64,000 nt of DNA from Ehretia macrophylla (taxonomy: Eukaryota > Streptophyta > Magnoliopsida > Boraginales > Ehretiaceae), in contig CM075783.1 in the NCBI GenBank assembly GCA_037974665.1, forward strand, positions 15,532,762 through 15,596,761. The letters run 5' to 3'. A program made the position numbers and the translations under genes. Position 1 is the stretch's first letter. Each line of letters begins with the position of its first letter. The notes beneath the pieces are model-generated. The model made no database searches and was not told the DNA's origin. It saw only the letters and a program-made list of their open reading frames with translations. Shown here piece after piece: positions 25,299 to 37,481 of this stretch.

Positions 25299-27802
25299 TG
25301 TGACGCACGAGTTTTTGTCGTACTTTTAGATTTCTGTTGCATTCCTTATTTGCGCATTTTTTCTGTGCTTTGTTTGTTAACTTCTTTAGCTACTATTCAT
25401 TCTATTTTTTTTAACTACTTAGTTACAATGAATTAGCATTTTTATTAAATCATATTAATTATAGTAAGAGTGAGAAAATGTGCCTTCGAGCGATTAGCGT
25501 GCAGAGCCTTCATTTAGAAAATGCTTTATTGAACCTAGTGAATAGTATTACGTAATTAAACTTTGTGATTTAATTAACTAGCTCATAATTGCACCTTGGT
25601 GATTAACTTAAGTTAGTTGACCCCCTTTAAGTAGTCAACCTACACCTAAAATGACCTAAGTTACTTATACACCCATATAACAATACATATAAGCTATACA
25701 TCACAAAAACAAAACAAAAAAATAGGGCTGATTTTACTATGCAAACTCGAGAGGTGCAGCAGGGAGGAAAAAAAGAGAAATAAACCATTTTGCTTGCAAT
25801 TTGACCATCCTAGCTTGTGTTGGAGCCCCTTTTGGAGTGTTCTAGAGCCTCTCCTTGCTTCCTAAGAGCTCTCGCTAAGGGATTATTGCATCATTTATTA
25901 ATTGAATATTTATGTCAAGATGTTGAATTTCTAGGTTTGTTAGTATTGGCTTATGGTATGCTCCAATCTTGCTATCTGTGATGTATACATGTTGTAGAGA
26001 ACACATTTAAGCTATTAGTTAGCATTTTAAATGGTTGAAATCGTTATTTTGATTTATGAGGTGAATAGTGATGAAATTTTAGGGTTTTGTGTAATTGTGC
26101 ATATTGGATGGATTCATTGCATCTATTAGATGCCTTAGGTGCTAATGAAGGTAGTCCAATAGCCCCGTGCCCTAGAATTGCTCTAAACTTGCATAAAATG
26201 TGAAATGGCCGACTTTATAAAAGGGATTTCGGGGTTAATGCTAATCTGGGTAGAATTGGGCTTCACATTTGGTATTTTTAGGCTACCTAGGTGCTATAGA
26301 AGCTTTGCTAACCCTTGTTTGAAGCCCAGTTAAGGTATATGTAGTTCAAAGCTATAAGAGGAAAATTGGGACTTTTGGGGTAATTGCGGGTATTTGAACA
26401 TGTTTGAGGGTTGTAAGGGTGCATTAAGGGTTCATTAAAATATTGGTATAGCTTCCCCTTGAATTTGAAACACTAACTTTGATTTGGAAGAAAAATAGCT
26501 TGGATAACAAAGGGGTTTAAGTGCAATTTCGATTGTCTCACGCTTCTAAGACCTTGGCATGACTTCTTGTGTGTTTAAATGTAGTTTCAAGTTGTTTTGG
26601 AGCTTTTGGTATAGTTCTATGTGTATTCTTGAATATGCCCTTTGTAAATTTCTCAATTACTTATGTGAAACTACTTATATTCTATCTGTTTCGAGGTCAA
26701 CCTACTTTGTTGATCCTTCCACGTGTTATTGCTTATATTTTTGACATTGTCTTGCCATTGTTAAGTGCATTGCATAGTGGTTGCGCAACCATAGTGTCAG
26801 GGGCGGTTGTGTTGAATATTGGTTGGGCGGCAGAGGGCTTGCTAGTGGATATTCAAACTCCGTGCCCTAGCCCCTCATTCGCCTGGTCCGGAGATTGCTA
26901 GGGGATGTTGGGTCGTAGGATTATCGGGGTACATCCGGAGTACACCCACTGGAGTGATAGGGGTTATGCTGATACAGTGATCGTGGTTCGTGGATCGTGA
27001 ATGAAGATCAAGTGAAGATTGGAGTATTGGGGTTAAGTGAAATGTATCTTTTTTAATGTGTGGTACTTAATCATTTGTCATTCTTGAATGGTTCTTAATT
27101 GCTATTAATGCTTAACTGTATTACTTGTTGCATTACACGCCCCGGGAGACTTTATCCCTCACTGGGCAACAATGGTTGCTTATACCTCGATATCATGTTT
27201 CAGGAAGTGTTGAGGGTTATCCCCAGCTAGTTGAGGTGGTAGTGGAAGAGGAAGAGGTGCAGGCAGAGCCTTTGCCCTAGTAGTTGTGTGATTGTTGTTT
27301 GAGTTGGATGTGCTTTCTAGCTGTTATGTGAAGAATTTGTCATTCTATGTTATAATCTATTTTGGGGGCCAAAAGGCTCATGTATGTATTTGTGTAATAT
27401 GTAAGTTGGAAGCCTAATGACTACAGTAGGAGTAGTGATTCTATGGGCTGTAATAACTTATGTTCTACTTCTATTTGCCTTGCATGCTTGGGTGTGTATA
27501 TTCTAAAGTATGCTTGGTTTCAACTCCTAGGAATGTTTCAATGTTATCTTAGAATGGCATGATAAGCGGATTTATGAAGAAGTCAAGTTGGTTGCATGCT
27601 TGTGTAAATTTGAACTGTTGTATGCTTCAAGGCTCGGATGGCCTTGAAACTTTGAACTTTAGTTATAAAAGCTTGTCTTATTTTGTTGTAGCTTTATATG
27701 AGTGTCTACAGGTTTTCAGAATATCCACGGTACAAAGGAGACTCTGTCCGTATGTCGGGTCCAGACTTAACCTTTAGCGTGGGGTTAGGTCAGGGCGTGA
27801 CA
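25299..27802 (+). mobile_element. A 5' LTR
   Basis: TGTGACGCACGAG ... GGGCGTGACA. The CCTACTTTG box is at 26701-26709 with arms GGTCAA/TTGATC. The GGTCGTAGGATTATCGGGG and ACATCCGGAGTACACC boxes lie at 26911-26945, and the GGAGACTCTGTCCG box at ~27737-27750. Confidence 0.95.
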
Positions 27803-27808
27803 TTTAGG

Positions 27809-27820
27809 TGGTATCAGAGC
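27809..27820 (+). other. Primer-binding site of element A
   Basis: TGGTATCAGAGC, complementary to the 3' end of plant initiator tRNA-Met, six bases after the 5' LTR. Confidence 0.9.
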
Positions 27821-28176
27821 TTATAGAATGCATGAAGCCGGGTTAATTTTCTCGGTCTGTGGGTAGAAGTCTATTACGTTAAAGAGTGATTGCATGAATA
27901 AATATTTCTTGATTTGTTAAGGGAAGGATTGAATGGTTAAAGCACATGCTAGCATGAAAGCGAGAATGTGAAAGATCTTATTTGAGTTGTTGTGTAAAAG
28001 TGAAAAGTTAAGAATGGAAAGTGTAATTAATTGTTTTACTTGTGTCTTTAGTATGCAAAGTGTTGGTATGACCCTATATGTGATCTTATGTTAACTTGTT
28101 TGAACCTATTCTTATGTGATTTAATTGTGAATTATACATATGCTTGTCATAATACTTTGCGTTCTAGTTGTCTGGA

Positions 28177-31100
28177 ATGGGGCCCCGCCGTCGAATTGAG
28201 AATCAAAATATTGATAGAGAACCAGAAGAGGCTCCCAGGCAAGAAGTCGGTTTGGTAGGAAATGCACCACAAGTTCAGGAACCGAGTACCGCACAGATCT
28301 TGGCCACGATGGCCAATGCTATGAGTACCATTGCCCAGTTCATGGCTGAGCAGGGATAGACAGGGGCTACCAGAGATAATCAGGCTGCAAGAGCTGAGGG
28401 TAGTGGTACTACCGGAGGTAATTTGTATGATAAGTTTTTACATCATGGGGCCTACAACTTCTTTGAAGAACCTGATAATATGAAGGCTGAAATGTGGTTG
28501 AGAAAGTTTGAAAGGGTGGCTGCAATACTCGAGTGCAATGATGAGAGGAAAATTACTTATGCCACATTTCTTCTAGAGGGTGACGCTGAGGAATGGTGGC
28601 GTACTATTAGTGAGAAATGGGAAGCTAAAAGGGTTCAACATTCGTGGGTTGACTTCGTCTGGGAATTCCGGGATAAGTATATATCAGTGGTTGCCCGTGA
28701 GAGACGCCAAACAAAGTTTATAGCTTTGAAGCAGGGAAATATGACAGTAGATCAATATGAAGCTACTTTTACTAGGCTATCCCATTATGTGTCGGCCTTG
28801 GTATAGCCAGAGGACATGAAAATACAAAGATTCATCATAGGGTTGAGAAATAATATTATGCTAAATTTGTCTGCGAATGATTTCCCTAATTATGCTGCAG
28901 TGGTCAGAGCGTATGAAAAGCGTAAGGCAGACGTGTTAGCCTTGACTAGTCAATCGAGTAAGTGGCAGTTCCAATCTCAGAGTCAAGGGTACCAGATACA
29001 GGCTATCTCAGTTGGGTAGAGTCCACAGCCGAGGCAGACACAGAGTTATACAGGGCCTGTTCAGACTCAGTCACGACCAGCTCAGAGTCAGAGTCAAGGG
29101 CAGACTCGATTAGTAGTGGTTTGTTCACAGCAGGGTAGTTCAGCTACCTCTTCTTACAGAGCTCCTTCGGGAGGCACTGCTCCAAGACGTCACCAGCAGT
29201 GCAGCTTTTGTCAACGCCAGGGTCATATTGAAGAAAATTGTTGGAAGAAATTGGGCAGATGTACCGGATGTGGCAGTGATCAACACAGGGTTAGAGACTG
29301 TCTGAAATTCAAGAATACTAGGGGTCAGACATCTGGTCAAAGCAATCAGACCAGGGAGTCAGTAGCAGCACTAGCACCATGGGGTCAGGCCCGAGTATTT
29401 GCCTTGGATACAGAGGTGCTTCCGAACACGACTGCTGTAGTAGAAGGTACTTTTCTTCTTAATGATCAATCAGTTAAGGTTTTAATTGACTCCGGAGCCA
29501 CTCATTCTTTTATTACTCCTACTTGTGCACAAAATGCTAAACTGAAACATGATAAACTGTTGCATGAGATTGTGGTCTATACTCCTATAGGTCTGAAGTT
29601 TGTTACTAGATCTATTTGCAGAGCATGTAATATTTTTATTGAGGGTCGTGTTTTTCCTGCTGATTTGATTATTCTACCCTTCAATGACTTTGAAATTATC
29701 CTGGGGATGGATTGGTTGGGGAGTTATTGTGCACAGCTTGACTGTAGAAAGAAGATTGTGAGATTATAAATGTCTGACCAACTTGTAATTGAAATAGTTG
29801 GTAGTAGAAAATCAACTGGAACTCCTATTATTTCTTCTATTAGAGCATCTAAACTATTGAGCAAGGGTTGTGAGGCTTATCTTGCATATTTGATTAATCA
29901 ACCTATGGACCAAGTGAACTTGAATGATGTACCTGTCGTGAGAGAGTTTCCGGGGGTCTTTCATGAGGAATTACCTGGTTTACCGCCTGATAGAGAGATA
30001 GAGTTCATGATTGACTTATTGCCGGGGACTACACCTATCTCTAGGACTCCGTATAGAATGGCTCCACCCGAATTACAGGAATTGAAAGTTCAATTGCAGG
30101 GCTTGCTTGAGAAGGGATTCATTCAGCCGAGTTCTTCACCTTGGGGTGCACCAATTCTATTTGTTAAGAAGAAAGATGGATCTCTTCGCTTATGTATTGA
30201 CTATCGGGGTCTTAATCAAGTGACTGTCAAAAACAAATATCCTTTGCCTTTAATTGAAGAGTTATTTGATCAATTACAAGGTGCCAAGGTATTTTCCAAA
30301 TTTGATCTAAGGTAGGGTTATTATCAGTTGAGGATTAAGAAAGATGATGTTCCTAAAACTGCTTTCAAAACGCGCTATGGTCATTATGAGTTTATTGTTC
30401 TACCGTTTGGACTTACTAATGCTCCTGCCGTATTCATGGATTCGATGCAGAGAGTATTCCGTCCTTATTTGGACCAATTTGTGGTTATCTTTATTGATGA
30501 TATTCTTGTCTATTCTAAATCTGAGGCGGAACATGAACAACATCTCAGAATTGTGTTGCAGACTCTTCAGGAGCATCAGTTATTTGCAAAGTTCAGCAAA
30601 TGTGAATTCTGGTTAAAGCAAGTTGTTTTTCTTGGCCATATTATCTCGCAAGATGGTATTTCTGTTGATCTAGCGAAGATTGAAGTCGTGTCATCTTGGA
30701 AACGGCCTGAAACCGTCAAAAAGATCCGTAGTTTCCTTGGTTTAGTTGGGTATTATCGGAGATTCGTCAAAGACTTCTCTAAAATTGCAGGGCCTTTGAC
30801 TCAACTCACTCAAAAGAAAACAGTATTTGACTGGAATGATAAATGTGAGGCCAGCTTCCAGGAATTGAAGAAGAGATTGACTACGGCTCCTATTCTTGCT
30901 TTACCTGAGGGTTATGATAATCTGGTGATCTATAGTGATGCTTCGAAGGAGGGTCTAGGCTGTGTATTGATGCAGAATGAAAAAGTTATTGCTTATGCTT
31001 CCAGGAAATTGAAACCTTATGAACTCAACTCTCTGACACATGATCTGGAGCTCACAACTATTATTCTTGCATTAAAGAAATGACGTCATTATCTCTGGGG

Positions 31101-32832
31101 CAACAAGTTTGAAATCTTTACAGATCATAAGAGCTTGAAATATATGTTTTCACAGAAAAAGTTGAACATGAGGCAGAGGCGTTGGCTGGAATTACTTGAA
31201 GACTACAACTGCATTATTAATTATCTTCCAGGAAAGGCCAATATTGTTGCTAATGCTTTAAGCCGAAAGGCTACTGTTGCTAGCTTAATCATCAAGAATT
31301 AGGAATTCATGGAGGAACTATGCTCATGGAAGCCTAATACTTCAAATTCTGGTATTCAATTCGCAAGTTTGTAGATTCAATCTCTATTATTATCCAGGAT
31401 TCGAGAAGCTCAATAAGCTGATCCTCAATTGTTGAAAGTCTTAAAGAAGTCTAAAGGGGGAGAGTCGGATTTCAATTTGCATGATGATGGCATTCTCAAA
31501 TTCAAAGGTAGAATCTATATTCCGAGTGAGCCAACTCTGAAGAGGGATATTCTAGCTGAGGCTCATAATTCTAAGTATACCATCCATCCAGGAAGTACTA
31601 AGATGTACAAAGATCTGAAATAGAACTATTGGTAGAACAACATGAAGAGAGAGATTGCTGACTATGTTACTAAATGTCTTACATGTTAGAAAGTTAAAGC
31701 TGAGCATCAGAGACCGGCAGGGTTGTTGTACCCATTGGCCATTCCTGTTTGGAAATGGGACCACATTACCATGGATTTCGTGTCAGATTTACCGAGGTCT
31801 TCGAAAGGTCATGATTCAGTCTGGGTTGTTGTGGATAGATTGACCAAAACTTCTCATTTTATTGCTACGAAGAAAACTGAATCTCTTGACAAATTGGCTG
31901 AAATTTATGTTGAGAATATTATTAGACTTCATGGGATTCCCAAGAGCATTGTATCATACAGAGATCCCAGATTCACATCTCAATTCTGGCAAAAGATTCA
32001 GAAAGCTTTGTTCACGACATTGAGCTTCGGCACTTCTTATCATCCTCAAACTGATGGACAATCTGAAAGAACTATTCTAATACTTGAGGATATGTTATGA
32101 GCGTACATTCTAGACTTCTGTAAAAGTTAGGAGAAATACTTACCTCTTGCAGAATTTGCTTATAACAACAGCTATCAGGCTACTATCAGTATGGCACAGT
32201 ATGAAGCTTTGTATGGGCGTAACTGTAAATCTCCTTTATATTGGGATGAAGTTGGACAGTTGAAATCTATTGATCCTACTCTATTGCCAGAGATGAATAG
32301 AATGATTGATAATGTTCAGCTAATCAGAAAAAGAATGCTTACAGCACAAAGTCAGCAAAAGAGTTACGCAGATAGACGCCATCGTGATCTGAAATTTGCC
32401 GTAGGGGATCGGGTATTTCTGAAAATTTCTCCTCGCAAGGGTTTGATTCGGCATGGTAAGGGAGATAAACTCAATCCACGTTATGTCGGACCGTTTGAAA
32501 TAACTGAAACCATTGGTGAATTGGCTTATCGACTAGCTTTGCCTCCTAGCCTGGGCAGAATTCATGATGTCTTCCATGTTTCTATGCTCCGGAAGTATCA
32601 GCTAGATCCTTCTCATGTTCTTGAGCTCGAGCCATTAGAGATCAGTGAAACTTTGACCTACACGGAAAAACATCTTCGAATTGTTGACTGGAAAGTTCAG
32701 GAGCTCAGAACTAAAAGCATTCTGATGGTTAAAGTTATATGGGATCATCACGAGTTAGAAGATGCTACATGGGAGAGAGAGGATCAGATGCGAAATCGCT
32801 ATCCAGAGTTATTCGCCAAATCATGTAAGAAT
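28177..32832 (+). pseudogene. gag-pol polyprotein of element A (one frame, 14 nonsense codons)
   Basis: First ATG at 28177 (MGPRRRIENQ). Domains in order: Gag core (DAEEWWRTI, ~28584), two intact CCHC knuckles (CSFCQRQGHIEENC at 29200, CTGCGSDQHRVRDC at 29260), protease LIDSGATHSF (~29482), RT with FIDD (30490-30501), RNase H ([10 protein letters not shown], ~30931), integrase zinc region (IHP...CLTC), core SIVSYRDPRF (D at the expected place), and a chromodomain-like tail (VKVIWDHHE...ATWE). In-frame stops are at 28357, 28804, 29017, 29767, 30313, 31081, 31300, 31372, 31414, 31621, 31633, 31687, 32098 and 32128. No frameshift was seen over 4.6 kb. The frame stays open past the usual end and into the 3' LTR (to 33051). 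Confidence 0.92.
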
Positions 32833-32852
32833 TGTGTGGACGCAATTTGTTT

Positions 32853-32865
32853 AAGGGGGAGAGGA
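32853..32865 (+). other. Polypurine tract of element A
   Basis: AAGGGGGAGAGGA immediately before the 3' LTR, the plus-strand priming site. Confidence 0.85.
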
Positions 32866-35366
32866 AGTGACGCCCGAGTTTTTGTCGTACTTTTAGATTT
32901 CTGTTGCATTCCTTATTTGCGCATTTCTTCTATGCTTTGTTTGTTAACTTCTTCAGCTACAATTCATTCTATTTTTTTTCAACTACTTAGTTACCATGAA
33001 TTAGCATTTTTATTAAATAATATTAATTATAGTAGGAGTGAGAAAATGTGACTTCGAGCAATTAGCGTGCAGAGCCTTCATTTAGAAAATGCTTTATTGA
33101 ACCTAGTGAATAGTATTATGTAATTAAACTTTGTGATTTAATTAACTAGCTCATAATTGCACCTTGGGGATTAACTTAAGTTAGTTGACCCCCTTTAAGT
33201 AGTCAACCTACACCTAAAATGACCAAAGCTACTTATACAACCATATAACAACACATATAAGTTATACATCACAAAAACAAAAACAAAAAATAAGGCTGAT
33301 TTTACTGTGCAAACTTGAGAGGTGCAGCAGGGAGGAAAAAAAGAGAAATCAACCATTTTGCTTGCAATTTGACCCTCCTAGCTTGTGTTGGAGCCCCTTT
33401 TGAAGTGTTCTAGAGCCTCTCCTTGCTTCCTAAGAGCTCTCGGTGAGGGATTATTGCATCATTTATGAATTGAATATTTATGTCAAGATGTTGAATTTCT
33501 AGATTTGTTAGTATTGGCTTATGGTATGCTCCAATCTTGCTATATACAATGTATACATGTTGTAGAGAACACATTTAAGCTATTAGTTAGCATTTTAAAT
33601 GGTTGAAATCATTATTTTGATTTATGAGGTGAATAATGATGAAATTTTAGGGTTTTGTGTAATTGTGCGTATTGGATGGATTTATTGCTTCTAATAGATG
33701 CCCTAGGTGCTAATGAAGGTAGTCCAATAGCCACGTGCCTTATAATTGTTCTAAACTTGCATAAAATGTGAAATGACCAACTTTATAAAAGGGGTTTCGG
33801 GGTTAATGCTAATCTGGGTGGAATTGGGCTTCACATTTGGTATTCTTAGGCTACCTAGGTGATATAAAAGCTTTGCTAACCCTTGTTTGAAGCCCGGTTA
33901 AGGTATATGTAGTTCAAAGCTATAAGAGGAAAATTGGAGCTTTTGGGGTAATTACGGGTATTTGAACATGTTTGAGGGTTGTAAGGGTGCATTAAGGGTT
34001 AATTAGAAGATTGGTATAGCCTCCCCTTGAATTTGAAACATTAACTTTGATTTAGAAGAAAAATAGCTTGGATAACAAAGGGGTTTAAGTGCAATTTCGA
34101 TTGTCTCACTCTTCTAAGACCTTGGCATGACTTCTTGTGTGTTTAAATGTAGTTTCAAGTTGTTTTGGAGCTTTTGGTATAGTTTGTGTATTCTTGAATA
34201 TGCCCTTTGTAAATTTCTCAATTGCTTATGTGAAACTACTTATATTCTATCTGTTTCGAGGTCAACCTACTTTGTTGATCCTCCCACGTGTTATTGCTTA
34301 TATTGTTGATATTGTCTTGCCATTGTTAAGTGCATTGCATAGTGGTTGCGCAACCATAGTGTCAGGGGTGGTTGTGTTGAATATCGGTTGGGCGGCAGAG
34401 GGCTTGCTAGTGGATATTCAAACTCCGTGCCCTAGTCCTTCATTCGCCTGGTCTGGAGATTGCTAGGGGATGTTTGGTCATAGGATTATCAGGATACATC
34501 CGGAGTACACCCACTGGAGTGATTGGGGTTATGCCGGCACAGTGATCGTGGTTCGTGGATCGTGAATGAAGATCAAGTGAAGATTGGAGTGTTGGGGTTA
34601 AGTGAAATGTATCCTTTTTAATGTGTGGTACTTAATCATTTGTCATTCCTGAATGGTTCTTAATTGCTATTAATGCTTAATTGTATTACTTGTTCCATTG
34701 CACGCCCCGGGAGACTTTATCCCTCACTGGGCAACAGTGGTTGCTCATACCTCGATATCATGTTTCAGGAAGTGCTGAGGGTGATCCCCAGCTAGTTGAG
34801 GTGGTAGTGGAAGAGGAAGAGGTGCAGGCAGAGCCTTTGCCCTAGTAGCTGTGTGATTGTTGTTTGAGGTGGATGTGCTTTCTAGCTGCTATGTGAAGAA
34901 TTTGTCATTCTATGTTATAATCTATTTTGGGGCCTAAAGGCTCATGTATGTATTTCTTTAATATGTAAGCTGGAAGCCTAATGACTGTAGTAGGAGTAGT
35001 GATCCTATGGGCTGTAATAACTTATGTTCTACTTCTATTTTCCTTGTATGCTTGGGTGTGTATGTTCTAAAGTATGCTTGGTTTCAACTCCTAGGAATGT
35101 TTCAATGTTATCTTAGAATGACATGATAAGCGGATTTATGAAGAAGTCAAGTTGGTTGCATGCTTGTATGAATTTGAACTGTTGTATGCTTCAAGGCTCG
35201 GATGGCCTTGAACCTTTGAAGTTTAGTTATAAAAGCTTGTCTTATTTTGTTGTGGCTTTATTTGAGTGTCTGCAGGTTTTCAGAATGTCCACGGTACAGA
35301 GGAGACTCTGTCCGTGTGTCGGGTCCAGACTTAACCTTTAGCATAGGGTTGGGTCGAGGCGTGACA
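32866..35366 (+). mobile_element. A 3' LTR
   Basis: Matches the 5' LTR throughout, ending GAGGCGTGACA. Its first base is A rather than the T of the 5' LTR. Conserved boxes: CCTACTTTG at 34266-34274, ACATCCGGAGTACACC near 34495, GGAGACTCTGTCCG near 35301. Confidence 0.93.
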
Positions 35367-35893
35367 ATATTTCTAGTTGAAAACATATATATGAAAGCAT
35401 TTGTAAGCATATATATACATATAGTTAAAATAAAATGCTTATTTTTGTAAAAGAAGATAAAAAGTCATTTTATTTATTTTTAAATGTCTTTTGAATGCAC
35501 AATTAATCTAAAATAATACATTTATATTAATATATACTAGGTCAACAAAAGTCAATTCAAGAATCATGTTTAGCAGAAATTACTATTTGGCTCAAAAACA
35601 CTACTTTGTTTCAGAATCAATTTTTATCAAACAAGGGTCTATTAATATCCAAGGAATAGGTTTTAAAATGCTTAAAAGATTAGTTTCAAAACTATAGCGG
35701 ACGTGTTTTAAAAATACTATTTACAAAACTCATCGATAAAATTTTCAATGCCGATTTTTATGAAACTTTCATAAACGCTCACATAGCATGTAGTAGGAAT
35801 AAAAATCACAGAATTAGTGCATTCTAACTCAAATAACACACATACAAGTCAAAACACGTAATTTCACGTATAGATAAAATATGGGGTTTCACA
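35367..35893 (-). mobile_element. LTR E2, last segment (5' end of the LTR)
   Basis: The reverse complement matches the start of E1 (889 onward), including the TGTGAAACCCC terminus (35883-35893) and the AATAGTATTTTT and CATAAAATTTTCAT neighbourhoods. It ends against a copia gag start region. Confidence 0.8.
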
Positions 35894-36800
35894 GTCCCCC
35901 TACCTTCACAAAATAAAAGCTTGATGGCACAAACTACCTTTTGTGGAAGTTCAAAATCACTATAGTTCTAGACTCCTATGAACTCCTTAATACAATGTTA
36001 GGCACAGATGCAGAACTAGTTGCAGTCCGTGCTGAAAATGACACAAAAAAGGTCACCCCTCCAGATCCTCAACTTGTCAAAGAATGGAGGAAACGAAATG
36101 ATGATGCACTTTGTGCAATTGTAACAAGTATTCAGGATTCCGTCCTCACTTTAATTCAACACACAACCAAGGCTTCTGAAGCTTAAAACATACTGAAAAA
36201 TCAGTATGAAACAAGAAATCAGACTGGCATTCAGAACTTGGAGAATCAGCATTTTTCTTAGAGATAAAGTGAAGATAAAACAACTGAGTCATTTATTAGT
36301 AGTGTGAAAAACCTACATGATCAAATGGCTGCAGTTGGTATTTTTAAATCATCCGATGAACTAGCTCGAAGGTATATTAGGGTGTTGCCTCCAAAATATG
36401 ACGGTCTTGTGAAAACACTCAATACACAAGTTCGCATTCCTCATTTGTCATTTGAAGAATTCACTGCCATGTTGATGAATGAGGAGATGAGGCTGAAAAG
36501 CAAAGAAAATTAACTTGACTCTACCTTTGCAGCCAAGGCAACGAGTAGCCAAGAAGAAAAGAAAAAAAGCAAAGAAGAAGACATTCTCTAGATTGTACTA
36601 CTATTGCAATAAGAAAGGTCATGTTGTCAAAGATTGCAGGAAACGAATCCATGATGAGAAGAACGGAAGTCTAAAGTCAAATTGGAGAAATAAAGAATTT
36701 CCCAATACGGCTGAAATGAAAGTGCATTTGTTTACTGAAACAAATGTAACGAAGAAACTTGTACTAGCGCACATGTACATCAAACAAGTGCATGGGTTTT
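35894..36800 (+). pseudogene. Ty1/copia gag remnant
   Basis: Recognised by LDGTNYLLWKFKI (split across frames near 35920-35955), DDALCAIVTSIQDSVL, SSVKNLHDQMAAVGIFKSS and LPPKYDGLVKTL, typical of the copia Gag UBN2-type domain. A single knuckle YYCNKKGHVVKDCRKR (near 36597) lacks its first Cys, replaced by Tyr. Damage: TAA at 35915, TAA at 36184, a TAG and a TAA near 36259-36267, and a frame change near 36511. No protease, integrase or RT follows; an F-family LTR remnant begins instead. Confidence 0.85.
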
Positions 36801-37481
36801 AGATAGTGGAAGAAATTTCATCACATTCTTAAATAACTGTTGCATATTTACTTGAGCATTTCTATGTGCATTTCTTTTCTTGTTTATTTGCTTTTATTGG
36901 TGGTCACTTTTCATAAAAAATTTAACTATCTAGATTGCTCGGTTTAGTATTTTTCCTAGATAACATGATATAAAAGGAATCAGGAATTCGTAGTTTTGTG
37001 GTTTGGAGGCCGAAAACATGCATCTGAAAAATGTTTTGTGTTTCGTTGAATAGTGTAACATTAGTATAAACAATAGTTTAGCTAGCTAGTCTTTTAAATG
37101 ACATTTAACATAGTTTGACTAAGTCTTTGTTAGCATTTGACTTATAAAATAACATATACCTATACATATATGTTTAATACACCTCATATACATGCAAATA
37201 CTCATCAAACAAATCAAATAATACCAAAACTACCCCCCAAACCCGATAGCACCAAGAAGGAAAAGAGAGGAGAAAACTTTGCTTAATCCTTGCATCTTGG
37301 TCCATTAGCACGCCTCGGTATGCTGCATCACTTCCCTCGCTAGGAAACTTTGTTGCTCACTCCTCATTTAACATGTTTTAATAGAAGCTGAGGTGAATCC
37401 CCATCTAGTAGCGGTAAAGGAAAAAGAGGACGTGCAAGTAGATCAACTTCCATGATTTTCTTGTGGGATAAGGTTGGCTAT
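36801..37481 (+). mobile_element. Internally deleted F-family LTR (F2)
   Basis: The left part matches the start of F1 (GTTGCATA...GCATTTCTANGTGCAT; CGAAAACATGCATCTGAAAAATGTTTT). The right part (from ~37320) matches F1 near 58165-58320 (CTCGCTNGGNAACTTTGTTGCTCACTCCTCATTT). About 1.3 kb between them, including the CCTACTTTG box, is missing. Its left limit is uncertain. Element C abuts it at 37482. Confidence 0.7.

Larger units (their letters stand above)
25299..35366 (+). mobile_element. Complete Ty3/gypsy chromovirus A (10,068 bp)
   Basis: Two ~2.5-kb LTRs (25299-27802, 32866-35366), a primer-binding site, gag-pol in one frame, a polypurine tract, and a perfect ATATT target duplication (25294-25298 and 35367-35371). 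The protease-RT-RNase H-integrase order with a chromodomain-like C-terminus puts it in the Tekay/Del-like chromoviruses. The LTRs differ at about a dozen positions in their first ~210 bp, so the insertion is not very recent. It sits in LTR E2. Fourteen in-frame stops make it non-autonomous now. Confidence 0.95.

Noticed and set aside
35894-35910. Pyrimidine run next to LTR E2 that could be read as a polypurine tract on the minus strand
   Set aside because: Its sequence fits the start of the copia gag reading frame that continues to LDGTNYLLWKF, and E2 already has a primer-binding site on the other side.
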